In this document: positions 18,242 to 27,292 of the stretch, piece after piece | Position numbering within the stretch: the stretch's first letter is position 1 | Layout: every line of letters starts with the position of its first letter | NCBI RefSeq assembly: GCF_036108815.1 | Contig: NZ_CP107985.1 | Location: forward strand, 8,801,501 to 8,865,500 | Origin: Streptomyces sp. NBC_00353 | Lineage (GTDB): Bacteria; Actinomycetota; Actinomycetes; Streptomycetales; Streptomycetaceae | Direction of reading: 5' to 3' | DNA: 64,000 bases | Notes under the pieces: model-generated | Databases searched by the model: none | Told to the model about the DNA's origin: nothing | The model's input: the letters and a program-made list of their open reading frames with translations, nothing else | Program-made: the position numbers and the translations under genes

Positions 18242-18832
18242 ATGAGGGCGTCCCCTTCGGTACGGAGCTTGCGCGCGGGGGTGTTCGCCGTGCTGTGCGT
18301 GTTGCTGGCTTCCGGGGGCCATGCGCTGGCGACGGGTGCGGCGCCACCGGTGTGGGTGCAGGCCGTCGGGTTCGTGCCCGTCTTCGCGGGCGGCTGCCTG
18401 CTGGGCGGCCGGGAGAGGTCGCTGGCCGGTATCGGTGGCGGGACGCTCGCGGCCCAGGGCGGGCTGCACGTCGTGTCTGACGCCGGACGGCCTCATGCCG
18501 TGATGGGCATGCACACCCTGCAAGTCCTGCGTGTGGCCCCTCAGCATGCGTTGACGCCTCACGCCACCGCGGTCCATATCGCGGCGGCCGTCTTCGTGAC
18601 CTGGTGGCTGCGACGCGGCGAGGCTGCGTTGTGGACCCTGCTACGCCGGGCGGTCGCGTGGGTGCCGGGACTGGTGGGCCGGTGGCACGTGCGGAGAGTG
18701 CCGTGTGTCGCACCGGTTGCAGTGGGCTTCACACACGGGATCGCAGGTGAGCTTCGGCCGACGCGGCAGGTGCTGCTGCGGCATGCCGTCCACCGTCGAG
18801 GACCGCCCACAGGGATCCCGTACGCGCCCTGA
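18242..18832 (+). CDS. Membrane protein linked to YcnI
   Basis: 196 aa from ATG 18242. Hydrophobic segments lie at about residues 12-30, 38-56 and 112-132, with a His/Met-bearing region HAVMGMHTLQVLRVAPQHALTPH between them. Genes of this type often precede YcnI in streptomycetes, and the His/Met residues suggest copper handling, which is inference. The C-terminal third is Arg-rich and polar. It lies 30 nt upstream of the YcnI gene, so they are likely co-transcribed. Confidence 0.65.
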   Translation: MRASPSVRSLRAGVFAVLCVLLASGGHALATGAAPPVWVQAVGFVPVFAGGCLLGGRERSLAGIGGGTLAAQGGLHVVSDAGRPHAVMGMHTLQVLRVAPQHALTPHATAVHIAAAVFVTWWLRRGEAALWTLLRRAVAWVPGLVGRWHVRRVPCVAPVAVGFTHGIAGELRPTRQVLLRHAVHRRGPPTGIPYAP

Positions 18833-18862
18833 ATCCACCGATCCCAGTACGGAGTTCCATTC

Positions 18863-19588
18863 ATGTCCTCGACACGCACCGCCCTGCGCCGGGCAGGCAC
18901 CCTTACCGCCCTCGCGACTGCCGGCGTCCTGACCGCCGCGGGCTCCGCTTTCGCGCACGTCACCGTCCACCCCGACAGCTACGCCAAGGGCGCCGCGGAC
19001 GGTGTCCTCACCTTCCGCGTGCCCAATGAGGAGGACACTGCCGACACCACCGAGGTGCAGGTCTTCCTCCCCACCGACCACCCGGTCCTGGGCGTACTCG
19101 TCACCCCTCAGGACGGCTGGACCGCGAAGGTGACGACCACCAGGCTCAAGACCCCCGTCAAGACCGACGACGGGACCATCACCGACGCCGTCTCCCGGAT
19201 CACCTGGTCCGGCGGACGGATCCGGTCCGGCGAGTACCACGACTTCGATGTCGCTTTCGGCCAGTTGCCGGACGACACCGATCAGTTGGGCTTCAAGACG
19301 CTGCAGACCTACTCCGACGGCAAGGTCGTCCGCTGGATCGAGGAGACGCAGAAGGGCGGGGAGGAGCCGGAGAGCCCGGTGCCCGTCCTCAAGCTCACCG
19401 CCAGGACCACGGGTGACGAGAACGCGCCCATGACCGCCTCGTCCTCGGAGCCGAAGGCCACGGCCGAGGCGTCGAGCAGCGACTCGACCGCACGTGGCCT
19501 CGGCATTGCCGGGCTTGTCGTGGGCGTTCTGGGGCTTGTCGCAGCCGGGATGGCCATCGCTCGCGGCCGCAGCGCCCGCTCCTCCTAG
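18863..19588 (+). CDS. YcnI-family copper-binding exported protein (DUF1775)
   Basis: 241 aa. The signal peptide (residues 1-31) ends AGSAFA, leaving mature N-terminal His32, the copper-brace ligand of YcnI. The DUF1775 beta-sandwich spans about 32-175, with an invariant-type Trp in DGWTAKV. A Ser/Ala/Glu-rich linker (190-212) leads to a C-terminal transmembrane helix (about 213-233) and an Arg-rich tail, so the domain is anchored outside the membrane. Known members bind Cu(II) and act in copper homeostasis. It follows the membrane protein gene by 30 nt. Confidence 0.9.
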   Translation: MSSTRTALRRAGTLTALATAGVLTAAGSAFAHVTVHPDSYAKGAADGVLTFRVPNEEDTADTTEVQVFLPTDHPVLGVLVTPQDGWTAKVTTTRLKTPVKTDDGTITDAVSRITWSGGRIRSGEYHDFDVAFGQLPDDTDQLGFKTLQTYSDGKVVRWIEETQKGGEEPESPVPVLKLTARTTGDENAPMTASSSEPKATAEASSSDSTARGLGIAGLVVGVLGLVAAGMAIARGRSARSS

Positions 19589-19825
19589 CCGCCGCGCGCA
19601 AGCACGCTCCCGTCGGCGTCGAGTTCCGTCGACGGGACCGTGCTGCCGTCTATCACCGACGCCGAACGCGCAGCGGCCCTGGGGAACTGCGCAATCGGAC
19701 CCGCAACGGCGGCGCCGACCGAGTACGCAACCGCGACAGCGCGGCCGGCCGGCCCAGTGGCCACCTGCGCAGTCCCCGGCGTGGTGCTACGGTGCCGTCC
19801 GAACCGGCGGGCAGGGGGAGTGCGC

Positions 19826-20371
19826 GTGGAGTGGGGGACATTGATCGCGACGCTGGGCGGCGCCGTGATCGCGATATCCGGGACCGTTCTGGCCGATCGT
19901 CTGCGCACGCGGCAGGAGGTCGACCGCGGCCTCGGCGCGCGGCGCCGCGAGGCGTACATCGATTTCATCGCTGCCGCGGGCGCCGCGCATACGCAGCTGC
20001 GCGGGCTCGCGCAGGGCCCTGATGCCGCTACCGACCTGGAGTCGGCCAGCCGCGCCGCCTTGACCGACGCCAGGCTCTACGAGGTACGGGAGAGGCTGTT
20101 CATCGAGGCCAGCGCGACGGTTGCCGGCGCTGGCCAGGCGATGTTCGAGCAGCTACGTGCACTGCGCAGCGCCGTCGCCGCAGGCGCGCCTGTCTCCTCG
20201 CCCGCCCTCCATGACGCCTACCACCCGTACATCGCGAGCGTGTGGGCGTACCGGGTCGCGGTCCGCGACGAACTGGAGGGGCGGTCCCTGTCACCCGCCG
20301 TCTTCGGCTGGCACGCCTGGGACGGCAAGGAGCGATGCCCCCTGTGCGGAGACCTGGCGGGCACGGGCTGA
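19826..20371 (+). CDS. Membrane-anchored hypothetical protein
   Basis: 181 aa from GTG 19826 with AGGGGGAG 5 nt upstream. An N-terminal transmembrane helix (about residues 3-21) is followed by RLRTRQEVDR and a helical cytoplasmic domain. Streptomycete proteins with this layout have no known role. The C-terminus holds a CPLC motif (GKERCPLCGDLAG) that could bind zinc or form a disulfide. I recognise no catalytic site. Confidence 0.65.
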   Translation: MEWGTLIATLGGAVIAISGTVLADRLRTRQEVDRGLGARRREAYIDFIAAAGAAHTQLRGLAQGPDAATDLESASRAALTDARLYEVRERLFIEASATVAGAGQAMFEQLRALRSAVAAGAPVSSPALHDAYHPYIASVWAYRVAVRDELEGRSLSPAVFGWHAWDGKERCPLCGDLAGTG

Positions 20372-20419
20372 CCCGTGTCCCCAGGGGTGGCACACGGCGA
20401 CCACCATTTGCGAGGTCGC

Positions 20420-20585
20420 CGTGACCGACACCCGGGAAGCCGCACGGTCCGTCGTCGCCCAGATCGAGGGCCAGGTGCTGTTCGCCGAGCTCCACAACGA
20501 CACCCACCGGCTCAGCCCCCTGTGGCCGAACTGCCTGGCCCTGCTCGGTGCTCGCGCGCCGCAGGAGGCACTGGCCGGCAGCTGA
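20420..20585 (+). CDS. Possible small hypothetical protein
   Basis: 54 aa from GTG 20420 with GAGG about 7 nt upstream. EAARSVVAQIEGQVLFAELHND and LSPLWPNCLALLGAR look like genuine protein sequence, with no stop-rich decay. It lies close after the membrane-anchored gene. It could instead be a truncated fragment. No domain is recognised. Confidence 0.38.
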
Positions 20586-20645
20586 TAGCCACACGCCGGG
20601 CGCGGCGGGCAGCACCAGGGGCTGAACGGTGGGCGACAAGGGGCG

Positions 20646-21917
20646 TCAAGAGCGATCGGTCCGGACCGGCGCGGATTCTGCCGGTGCGGACTGCCATCCG
20701 GGGACGGTGCTGCGCACAACGGCCATGTGGTGCGGGAAGCCGATCCGCAGGACGGCGGCGGCACCGGCGGCGGCGAGGACCACCAGGGCGGCCAGGATCA
20801 GGGCCTGGTGGTAGCCGTGGTGAAGCAGTGGGGTGACGACCAGTGGGCCGAGGATCTGGCCTACCGAGTAGCCGGCGGTCAGCAGTGCGACTGAGCGGGG
20901 GAACTGCAGGTGGGTTCCTGCAGCCAGGGCGATGGTGCTGACGCCGAGGAACGTCGCGCCGAACAGCAGCGCGGAGAACAAGGCGGCCGTCACGCCGCCG
21001 ATCAGTGCGGGGAGGGCGATGCCGACCGCCTGGATGACGAGGGCGGCGCACAACAGGTCGGGGCGGGACCAGCGTCGGCCCAGCCAGGCCCACAGCGCCG
21101 AGGACGGTACGGCGGCCAGACCGACGAGCACCCAGGCGCCGCTGCCTGCCCAGCCCGGGGAGCTCTGCTCGATCGCGGCGACCAGGAACGTGCCGGCGAC
21201 GATGTAGCCGATGCCCTCCAGGGTGTAGGCGGCGAACAGGGCCGTGAACCAGCGGTGCGTGCGCGGACCCGGCCGGCGGGCGGTCCCCGTCGTGGAGCTG
21301 ACGTTGGATGCGGGCGTGCCCTCGGGACGCAGATTCCACGAAACAGCGGCGAAGACGGCAGCGAGTCCGGCCGAGGCCCACCAGGCGGCCCGCCAGTCGG
21401 CGACGGAGCGCAGGACGAGAACGAGCAGACCCGACAGAGCGATGCCTGCGCCGACTCCACCGAATGCCCAGCCGGGCAGGTGAACGGGGTGTTCTCGCAG
21501 GTGGCTGAGGACCGAGCTGACGGCGACGACGAAGATCAGGGCGCTGGCCAGGCCGGCCAGCAGGCGCAGCACGATCCACACGGTGGTGCTGTGTGTGGCG
21601 GGCATGCCGGCGAGGCTGCCGGTCAGGACGATCAGGGAACCGCGCAGGACTGCGGGTGAGCGGACCAGCGTGGGCAGCGCGATGCCCAGGAGTGCGCCGA
21701 CGAGGTAGCCGACGTAGTTGGCGGTGGCCAGGTTCGCGCCTGCAGCGGAGGACAGCCCTGCCTGGGTGTGCATCAGAGGAAGGATCGGGGTGTAGACGAA
21801 GCGGCCGACCCCCATGCCCGCGGCGAGCGCCGCGGCGGCTTGCGCGACGTGGGTCCAAGGCGAGTGGAACGGCCCGCTGGATCGGGCGGAGAAGCGGCGC
21901 TGGGTGCGCAAGCTCAT
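20646..21917 (-). CDS. YbfB/YjiJ-family MFS transporter
   Basis: 423 aa with about 12 hydrophobic segments. The N-terminal GMGVGRFVYTPILPLM is the diagnostic first-helix motif of the YbfB/YjiJ group, and TANYVGYLVGALLG follows as helix 2. A polar central loop (about residues 205-225) separates the halves. It is a secondary transporter, perhaps for an aromatic compound or drug; the substrate is inferred from the isomerase-like neighbour only. The ATG at 21917 follows GAGGA. It lies 100 nt after the isomerase gene and is probably in one operon with it, opposite a LysR gene. Confidence 0.85.
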   Translation of the reverse strand: MSLRTQRRFSARSSGPFHSPWTHVAQAAAALAAGMGVGRFVYTPILPLMHTQAGLSSAAGANLATANYVGYLVGALLGIALPTLVRSPAVLRGSLIVLTGSLAGMPATHSTTVWIVLRLLAGLASALIFVVAVSSVLSHLREHPVHLPGWAFGGVGAGIALSGLLVLVLRSVADWRAAWWASAGLAAVFAAVSWNLRPEGTPASNVSSTTGTARRPGPRTHRWFTALFAAYTLEGIGYIVAGTFLVAAIEQSSPGWAGSGAWVLVGLAAVPSSALWAWLGRRWSRPDLLCAALVIQAVGIALPALIGGVTAALFSALLFGATFLGVSTIALAAGTHLQFPRSVALLTAGYSVGQILGPLVVTPLLHHGYHQALILAALVVLAAAGAAAVLRIGFPHHMAVVRSTVPGWQSAPAESAPVRTDRS

Positions 21918-22017
21918 GATGAAGTCCTCGAGGGGCCGTGCGCGTATGCGGGGCGGGGCGCGGCTCATTGCTGCGGCCGCGTGACGGCGGCGGTCAATGA
22001 CGGAAGGGAGTCTGCGG

Positions 22018-22320
22018 TCACGGCGTGACGTCGGTGCGGCCCGGGTCATTGGGGTGGGACTCGAGCGCGGTGACGTCGAGCGACATCCAGGAGCGCAGCG
22101 GCAGCGTGCCGAGAACCTTCTCGTGGAGCTCGTCCTCGTCGGCGGCCCGCCAGATACCGATGCTGCGCAGCTCGCCCACCGGGCGCCACAGCCGGGCCAG
22201 GTGGCCGGTGGCGGCCAGTTCCCTGGCGCGGACGGCTTCGGCGGCGCGACGCCGGTCGACCTCGTCCTGGGTGGTGCCCTCGGGGATGGTGGTGGTGATC
22301 TCGACCAGGAACTCGCGCAT
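22018..22320 (-). CDS. Muconolactone delta-isomerase family protein
   Basis: 100 aa. The N-terminal REFLVEITTTIPEGT strand and helix and the RLWRPVGELRSIGIWRA core are typical of the ferredoxin-fold muconolactone isomerase (CatC-like) family. True CatC converts muconolactone to 3-oxoadipate enol-lactone; the absence of catA/catB here means the actual substrate may differ. The ATG at 22320 follows GGAGC. It is the first gene divergent from the LysR regulator, which likely controls it. Confidence 0.8.
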   Translation of the reverse strand: MREFLVEITTTIPEGTTQDEVDRRRAAEAVRARELAATGHLARLWRPVGELRSIGIWRAADEDELHEKVLGTLPLRSWMSLDVTALESHPNDPGRTDVTP

Positions 22321-22470
22321 GACTCTGCTCCGTTCGGTGGGCGCCCGGTTCGCGCCGGCACGCCACGGGTGTGGACGGTTTCCACGTGGCCATCGTGTAC
22401 CTGCCACGAGGGCCGACGCCACGACCGGCATCCTCGATGCTTGTAGGCGCAGCCTCTCACCGGACGTAGC

Positions 22471-23394
22471 ATGGCGGGCGTGGAGTTGCGTCAACTGCGG
22501 TACTTCGTTGCCGTCGCCGAGGAACTGAACTTCGGCCGGGCCGCCGAGCGGCTCCTGATCGCCGGGCCTTCGCTTTCCCAGCAGATCAAAGTGCTCGAAC
22601 GCGACCTCGGCGTGACGCTGTTCGACCGTGACCGCCGCTCGGTGTCCCTCACCCCGGCTGGGGCGGCCCTTCTTCCGCATACCCGCGCCCTGCTGGAACG
22701 GGCTGACGACCTCCAGCGCCGAGCCGGCCGGCTGTCCGGAGCGGAGCGGGTCCGGCTCGGCTACGTCAACTGGCTCCCGGCGGACCTGGTCGCCCGCACG
22801 CCCGTGGTGGCCCAGCTCCACATCGATGCGTGGATCGCGCCCTCCCACACGCAGGCCGCCCGGGTCGCCGACGGCAGCCTGGACCTTGCGGTGTGCTGGG
22901 GGCGGACCAAGGACCTGGAACAGCGCGGTCTCCAAGCACGGCTGATCGGCGCCGACCGGCTCTACGCCGTCGCCACCGGCGATGACACCAGCGACGTACT
23001 CGCCCGGGACACCGACGTGCTCCTCGACGACGACACCACCTCCTGGTCGTCCTGGAACGACTACGCCGAACAATTGGCCCGCGATACCGGGGCCCACGCT
23101 GTACGCATCTCCGACGGCGGCATCACCGGCTCCGCCTTCTTCGACCACGTCCGCCGCAGTGGCCGCCCGGTCATCAACTCGCCCAAGGGGCAGTCCGCAC
23201 AGCTACCGCCCGACCTGGTCCAACGCCCGGTCCGTGGGCCAAAGGTGTACTGGCCCTGGTTCCTGGTCTGGCGTGGCAGCGAGGCCCGTCCAGCGGTACG
23301 TGCCGTCGTCGACGCGCTCTGCGAGGGCATCGATGACCTGGGAATCGACGCCCCGGGCGCCTGGCGGCCCGACAGCGGCGCACACTGGCAGTAG
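22471..23394 (+). CDS. LysR-family transcriptional regulator
   Basis: 307 aa. The winged helix-turn-helix (residues about 4-62) has LRQLRYFVAVAEELNFGRAAERL and SLSQQIKVLERDLGVTLFDR, clear LysR signatures. The remainder is the effector-binding domain. Divergent from the isomerase/MFS operon across 150 nt, it most likely activates that operon in response to its substrate. GTG 22480 is an alternative start. Confidence 0.9.
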   Translation: MAGVELRQLRYFVAVAEELNFGRAAERLLIAGPSLSQQIKVLERDLGVTLFDRDRRSVSLTPAGAALLPHTRALLERADDLQRRAGRLSGAERVRLGYVNWLPADLVARTPVVAQLHIDAWIAPSHTQAARVADGSLDLAVCWGRTKDLEQRGLQARLIGADRLYAVATGDDTSDVLARDTDVLLDDDTTSWSSWNDYAEQLARDTGAHAVRISDGGITGSAFFDHVRRSGRPVINSPKGQSAQLPPDLVQRPVRGPKVYWPWFLVWRGSEARPAVRAVVDALCEGIDDLGIDAPGAWRPDSGAHWQ

Positions 23395-23525
23395 GCAGCT
23401 TCGCTCCTCCGGCGAACCGGCGTCGGCCCGGCCCGACGCCGGGCCCGCCCGGGCTGAGAGGCTGCGCCTACCAGTAATGAGGAAGCCGGTCCTTGGATTG
23501 ACGCCGGTGCTCGTTGACTCTTTCT

Positions 23526-23577
23526 CGACCGGTCGTCTACCTTTTCATAGGCGACCGGTCGGTTAGTCAATCGGTCG
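23526..23577. promoter_or_regulatory. Paired CGACCGGTCG palindromes (operator)
   Basis: Perfect 10-bp palindromes at 23526-23535 and 23552-23561 are spaced 26 nt centre to centre, with a further TCGGTCGG half-site at 23571. They lie 30-80 nt before the SDR start, a typical TetR-type operator arrangement. The regulator is not adjacent. Confidence 0.6.
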
Positions 23578-23605
23578 GAACACATCCCGTATGGAGAAGA
23601 TCATC

Positions 23606-24319
23606 ATGAGCACTCAGGGCCAGAAGGTCGCAGTCATCACCGGCGCGTCGCAGGGCATCGGGGCCGGCCTCGTCGAGGCCTACCGCAAGCTCGGCTACGG
23701 CGTCGTCGCCACCTCGCGGACTGTCGCCGAGTCGCAGGACGCGGACGTCGTCACCGTCCAGGGCGACATCGCCGACCCCGCCACCGCCGAACGCGTCATC
23801 GCCGCCGCCGTCGAGCGGTTCGGCCGTGTCGACACCCTGGTCAACAACGCGGGCATCTTCCTCGCCAAGCCCTTCCACGAGTACACCCAGGACGACTACG
23901 CCGCGGCGACCGGCGTGAACCTGCTCGGGTTCTTCCGCATCACCCAGCTGGCCATCGAGCACATGCTCGCCCAGGGCGGCGGACACATCGTCAACATCAC
24001 CACCAGCCTGGTCGACCACGCCGACTCCAACGTCCCCTCCGTACTCGCCTCGCTGACCAAGGGCGGCCTGCAGTCCGCCACCAAGTCCCTCGCCATCGAG
24101 TACGCCAAGCGTGGCATCCGCACCAACGCCGTCTCTCCGGGCATCATCAAGACCCCCATGCACGCCGAGGAGACCCACGAGTGGCTCGCCGGACTGCACC
24201 CGGTCGGCCGGATCGGCGAACTCAGCGACATCGTGGACGCGGTCATCTACCTGGAGAACGCCCCGTTCGTCACCGGCGAGATCCTCCACGTCGACGGCGG
24301 CCAGAGCGCGGGCCGCTGA
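23606..24319 (+). CDS. SDR-family oxidoreductase
   Basis: 237 aa. Cofactor loop TGASQGIG, NNAG, catalytic Ser in TTSLVDH, and a C-terminal ILHVDGGQSAGR ending. In the usual YxxxK position the sequence reads SVLASLTKGG: the Lys is kept but Leu-Ala occupies the Tyr region, so the catalytic Tyr appears substituted. The enzyme may be altered or use a different acid. I chose ATG 23606 with GGAGAA upstream; ATG 23591 is also possible. Paired palindromes upstream suggest repressor control. Confidence 0.85.
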   Translation: MSTQGQKVAVITGASQGIGAGLVEAYRKLGYGVVATSRTVAESQDADVVTVQGDIADPATAERVIAAAVERFGRVDTLVNNAGIFLAKPFHEYTQDDYAAATGVNLLGFFRITQLAIEHMLAQGGGHIVNITTSLVDHADSNVPSVLASLTKGGLQSATKSLAIEYAKRGIRTNAVSPGIIKTPMHAEETHEWLAGLHPVGRIGELSDIVDAVIYLENAPFVTGEILHVDGGQSAGR

Positions 24320-24615
24320 CCCGAAAGCACCTCTGCCGCCTCCCTCGTTGCCTGCTGGGCAGGGCCCATCGTGCGGTGCTCGCGGTCGAGCAGGGCGCGC
24401 CGAGGCCGTGTTCGGACAGCCCATGTCAGGGTCGAAGCCGATGCCCTCGTGGTGCAGGCCACGAGGGGGCCGGCTGACACTTGAGCACCCCCACCCCGCT
24501 CCTTCGTCGGCCCGGCCATGCTCTCGGCGCCGATGCGGGCAGTCCCGGTCATCACTGTTCCCGGGTCCGGCGCCGATATGGATGCCGATACCGACAAGGT
24601 GGCAAAGGAAGAACG

Positions 24616-25314
24616 ATGGACATCGAAGGGTCAGTTGCCCTGGTAACGGGCGGCAATCGTGGCATCGGCCGCGCGTTCGCTCGCGCGCTGATCGCTCATG
24701 GCGCAGCCAAGGTCTATGCAGGTGCCCGCGATCCGGCCAGTGTGGTCGACCGGGACGTCATCCCACTGCGTCTGGATGTGACCGAGCCCGAGGAGATCGC
24801 CGAGGCCGCAGCCGTAGCGGGTGACGTGACCATCGTCATCAACAACGCGGGTATCGGAGGCGCAAGCACCAAGCTCCTGGACGGCGCTTTCGACGGTGCG
24901 CGCCAGGCGATGGAGGTCAACTACTTCGGCACCTGGGCCGTTTCTCGGGCGTTCGCCCCGATCCTGGCCCGAAACGGCGGCGGTGCACTGGTGAACATGT
25001 TGTCGGTGGCGTCCTGGGTCGGGCAGCCACTGTTCCCCGGATATGCGGCTGCCAAGGCGGCGCAGTGGTCGTTGACGGACGCACTGAGGCAGGGCCTGCA
25101 CGAACAGGGGACCCTGGTGGTAGGGGTGCACGCCGGTTTCGTGGACACGGACCTCAGTGCCTGGACGGACAGACCGAAGATCAGTGCGGCCGACGTGGCC
25201 GAGCAGACCGTACGGGCCCTGGCCGACGACCGGGTCGAAGTCCTCGCCGACGAGGAAACCAGGCGGGTCAAGGCCGCCCTGTCGCAGCCCCCCAGCGCCG
25301 AACCTCACATCTGA
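24616..25314 (+). CDS. SDR-family oxidoreductase
   Basis: 232 aa. TGGNRGIGRAFA binds the cofactor, the ribose-phosphate loop reads AGARDPAS, NNAG is present, and the catalytic centre has NMLSVASW and YAAAKAA, with Tyr and Lys intact. Such short SDRs without a long C-terminal substrate loop often act on small ketones or aldehydes. The ATG at 24616 follows AGGAAG. It lies about 300 nt downstream of another SDR and is probably separately transcribed. Confidence 0.86.
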   Translation: MDIEGSVALVTGGNRGIGRAFARALIAHGAAKVYAGARDPASVVDRDVIPLRLDVTEPEEIAEAAAVAGDVTIVINNAGIGGASTKLLDGAFDGARQAMEVNYFGTWAVSRAFAPILARNGGGALVNMLSVASWVGQPLFPGYAAAKAAQWSLTDALRQGLHEQGTLVVGVHAGFVDTDLSAWTDRPKISAADVAEQTVRALADDRVEVLADEETRRVKAALSQPPSAEPHI

Positions 25315-25680
25315 CGTGTCGTGTCGGCCGGTGCGCGGTGGGGGCGCCCGCCTCTGGACCTCGCCTTCGTGGACGAGGTGGTGCCGCCACCGACCGTGCA
25401 GACGGTGGCGTGCGTCCTGAGGGACAGCGGCACCGGACCCGCACCACCGGGAGCGGGGGCAGGCTCATCGCCGGCGCCGACGCGCCTTGTGAGGCACCGA
25501 GTTCGACGCAGTAGGCGCGGGTGACGTTTCCGTTGGGTCCACGTCCCCCACCGAGCGCCGGAGAAGAACCAACCGGCCGGGACAGGCTGGCGGCATGCCA
25601 CGGCCGAACCCGTGGCCGACATCGTGGCCCGCCCGGGCAGGAAGCCCTGGGCCCCGATTCCACCCGACAGGAGAACCCTG
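25315..25680. other. Gap without recognisable gene
   Basis: About 365 bases between the SDR and the SnoaL-like gene. I see no conserved coding signal, hairpin or repeat; it presumably contains the promoter of the latter. Confidence 0.45.
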
Positions 25681-26052
25681 ATGAACAGCACGACAGACAG
25701 CGAAGCGATCCTGCGCGGTGTCCTCGACCAGTGGAAAGCAGCCGTCGACGGGCACGAACCGCAGCGGGTCGCCTCCCACTTCACCGAGGATGCGATCTTC
25801 CAGGGCCTGCGCCCCTACAGCATCGGACGGCAGGGCGTCGCCGACTACTACGATTCCCAACCCCTCGGGATGACGGCTGCGTATCGGATTCTCGAAACCA
25901 GGCAGCTCGCCGACGGCCTCGTGCTCGGTTATCTGAGCGTCGACTTCTCGTTCACCGACCGGCCCACAGTGGGCGTCAACCTCGGCGTACTGGTGAAGCG
26001 CGTTGAGGACCGCTGGTACATCAGTCACTACCAGGTATCCCGACTCGCTTAG
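25681..26052 (+). CDS. SnoaL/DUF4440-like (NTF2-fold) protein
   Basis: 123 aa. ILRGVLDQWKAAVDGHEPQRVASHFTEDAIF is the typical first-helix region of SgcJ/EcaC and DUF4440 proteins, with strands ending DRWYISHYQVSRL. The cone-shaped fold usually binds small hydrophobic molecules; reaction unknown. The ATG at 25681 follows AGGAGA. It converges on the NmrA-like gene, with a long shared hairpin between them. Confidence 0.82.
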   Translation: MNSTTDSEAILRGVLDQWKAAVDGHEPQRVASHFTEDAIFQGLRPYSIGRQGVADYYDSQPLGMTAAYRILETRQLADGLVLGYLSVDFSFTDRPTVGVNLGVLVKRVEDRWYISHYQVSRLA

Positions 26053-26064
26053 TTTCTCCCGATT

Positions 26065-26111
26065 CCGAAGGCAGAGGCACCGCAGAGGCTTGCGGTGCCT
26101 GTGCCTTCCGG
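26065..26111. terminator. Long bidirectional hairpin terminator
   Basis: A nearly perfect 20-bp stem (CCGAAGGCAGAGGCACCGCA against its complement, with one mismatch and one bulge) and a 6-nt loop lie between two convergent genes. Confidence 0.85.
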
Positions 26112-26147
26112 GCGGGGCCGCACCTCATGCAGGGTGGCCACAACCGG

Positions 26148-27095
26148 TCAGCGGATGCGTGTGCTGTCGGTGAAGGCCCCGGAGTGGCTCCGTACGAAGT
26201 CGCGGAAGCTCAGCGGGGGGTGTCCGGTGATCAGCTCCACGTCGTCGGTGGCTCGGTCGTACCTGTTCGCGGCGTGGAGGCGCGCCATCGTGGAGAGGTG
26301 CTCGCCGACGTACTCGGGCAGCCCCAGAGGGGTGAGCTTGGTGCGCACCCATTCCTCGTAGGGGACGTCGACATAGGTGATGTCTCGGCCCAGCGCGTCG
26401 GTGAGTTCTTCCGCGATGGCTGTCATGTCGCGGGAGCGCTCTCCGGTCAGGGCGTAGGTGCGGCCCACGTGTGCGTCCGGCGTGGCAAGGACGGTGGCCG
26501 CTACCTCGGCCACGTCCTGGGCGGCGACCGGGGAGGTACGGCCCGATCCGAAGGGAAGCCGGATGGTGTCGTCCTGCGCGACGCCGCCGGCCATGACCAT
26601 CAGGAAGATCGGGTTCTCCATGAACACCGTGGGCCTGATGTGGGTCACCGGGAGGCCGGACCAGTTGAGGGTCTGTTCGGCGAGCCAGTGCTGACGCTGT
26701 TGCCTGGATTCGCTGGTGCTGACCAGTGTCATCTGGGAGACCGTCAGCTGGGACATGTTGACGAAGACCTCGAGATGCCCGTGGTCCAGGGCGGCTGCTG
26801 CCGCGGTCACAGTCGCCTCCAGATAGGAGGGGGAGACGCCCAGTCCGAAGTACACCCGGCGACAGCCGTCGAGCGCCCGGGCGACGTCGGCCGCGCGCGT
26901 CAGATCGCCCACGGCGACGTCCGCCCCCAGGTCGCGGAGCTCGGCGGCACGCTCGTCGTCCCGGTGCACGAATGCGCGAACCGGCAGACCGTCGCCGCGT
27001 AGGCGTTCCACCACCATTCGGCCGATGTCGCCGGCAGCGCCTGTCACGAGGGTCATGGCGGCTTCGGATGAGGGGATCGAGGGTCGGTGCACCAT
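26148..27095 (-). CDS. NmrA-like NAD(P)H-binding protein
   Basis: 315 aa. The Rossmann motif TLVTGAAGDIGRMVVERL lies near the N-terminus, then VRAFVHRDDERAAEL and GDLTRAADVARAL, the pattern of atypical SDRs of the NmrA/HSCARG type. The YxxxK motif is absent; these proteins act as quinone oxidoreductases or redox sensors. The C-terminal TGHPPLSFRDFVRSH is common in the azoreductase-like NAD(P)H:quinone branch. ATG 27095 has AGGA about 12 nt upstream; ATG 27056 is an alternative. It is divergent from an MFS gene. Confidence 0.83.
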   Translation of the reverse strand: MVHRPSIPSSEAAMTLVTGAAGDIGRMVVERLRGDGLPVRAFVHRDDERAAELRDLGADVAVGDLTRAADVARALDGCRRVYFGLGVSPSYLEATVTAAAAALDHGHLEVFVNMSQLTVSQMTLVSTSESRQQRQHWLAEQTLNWSGLPVTHIRPTVFMENPIFLMVMAGGVAQDDTIRLPFGSGRTSPVAAQDVAEVAATVLATPDAHVGRTYALTGERSRDMTAIAEELTDALGRDITYVDVPYEEWVRTKLTPLGLPEYVGEHLSTMARLHAANRYDRATDDVELITGHPPLSFRDFVRSHSGAFTDSTRIR

Positions 27096-27292
27096 GGGCG
27101 TGATCCTGCCGGTCGGCAGTGGCCGACTGTGGGAAGCCCTGCCGAGCACACCAGAATGGAGCAGCGGTGCAACGAGTCACGGCAGATCCTCCGCCGACGG
27201 GGGAGACGACGTGAGAACGCCGCGCCGACGTCCCTGCGGAGCGGCGCGCCACCTCGTGCCGGGCGCCGCTGCAGTGCGGGGCCGCTCGTAGG

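Noticed and set aside
20512..21858. Long minus-strand frame in a different phase from the MFS gene
   Set aside because: Arg/Pro-rich, lacks membrane helices; the MFS frame is the coding one.
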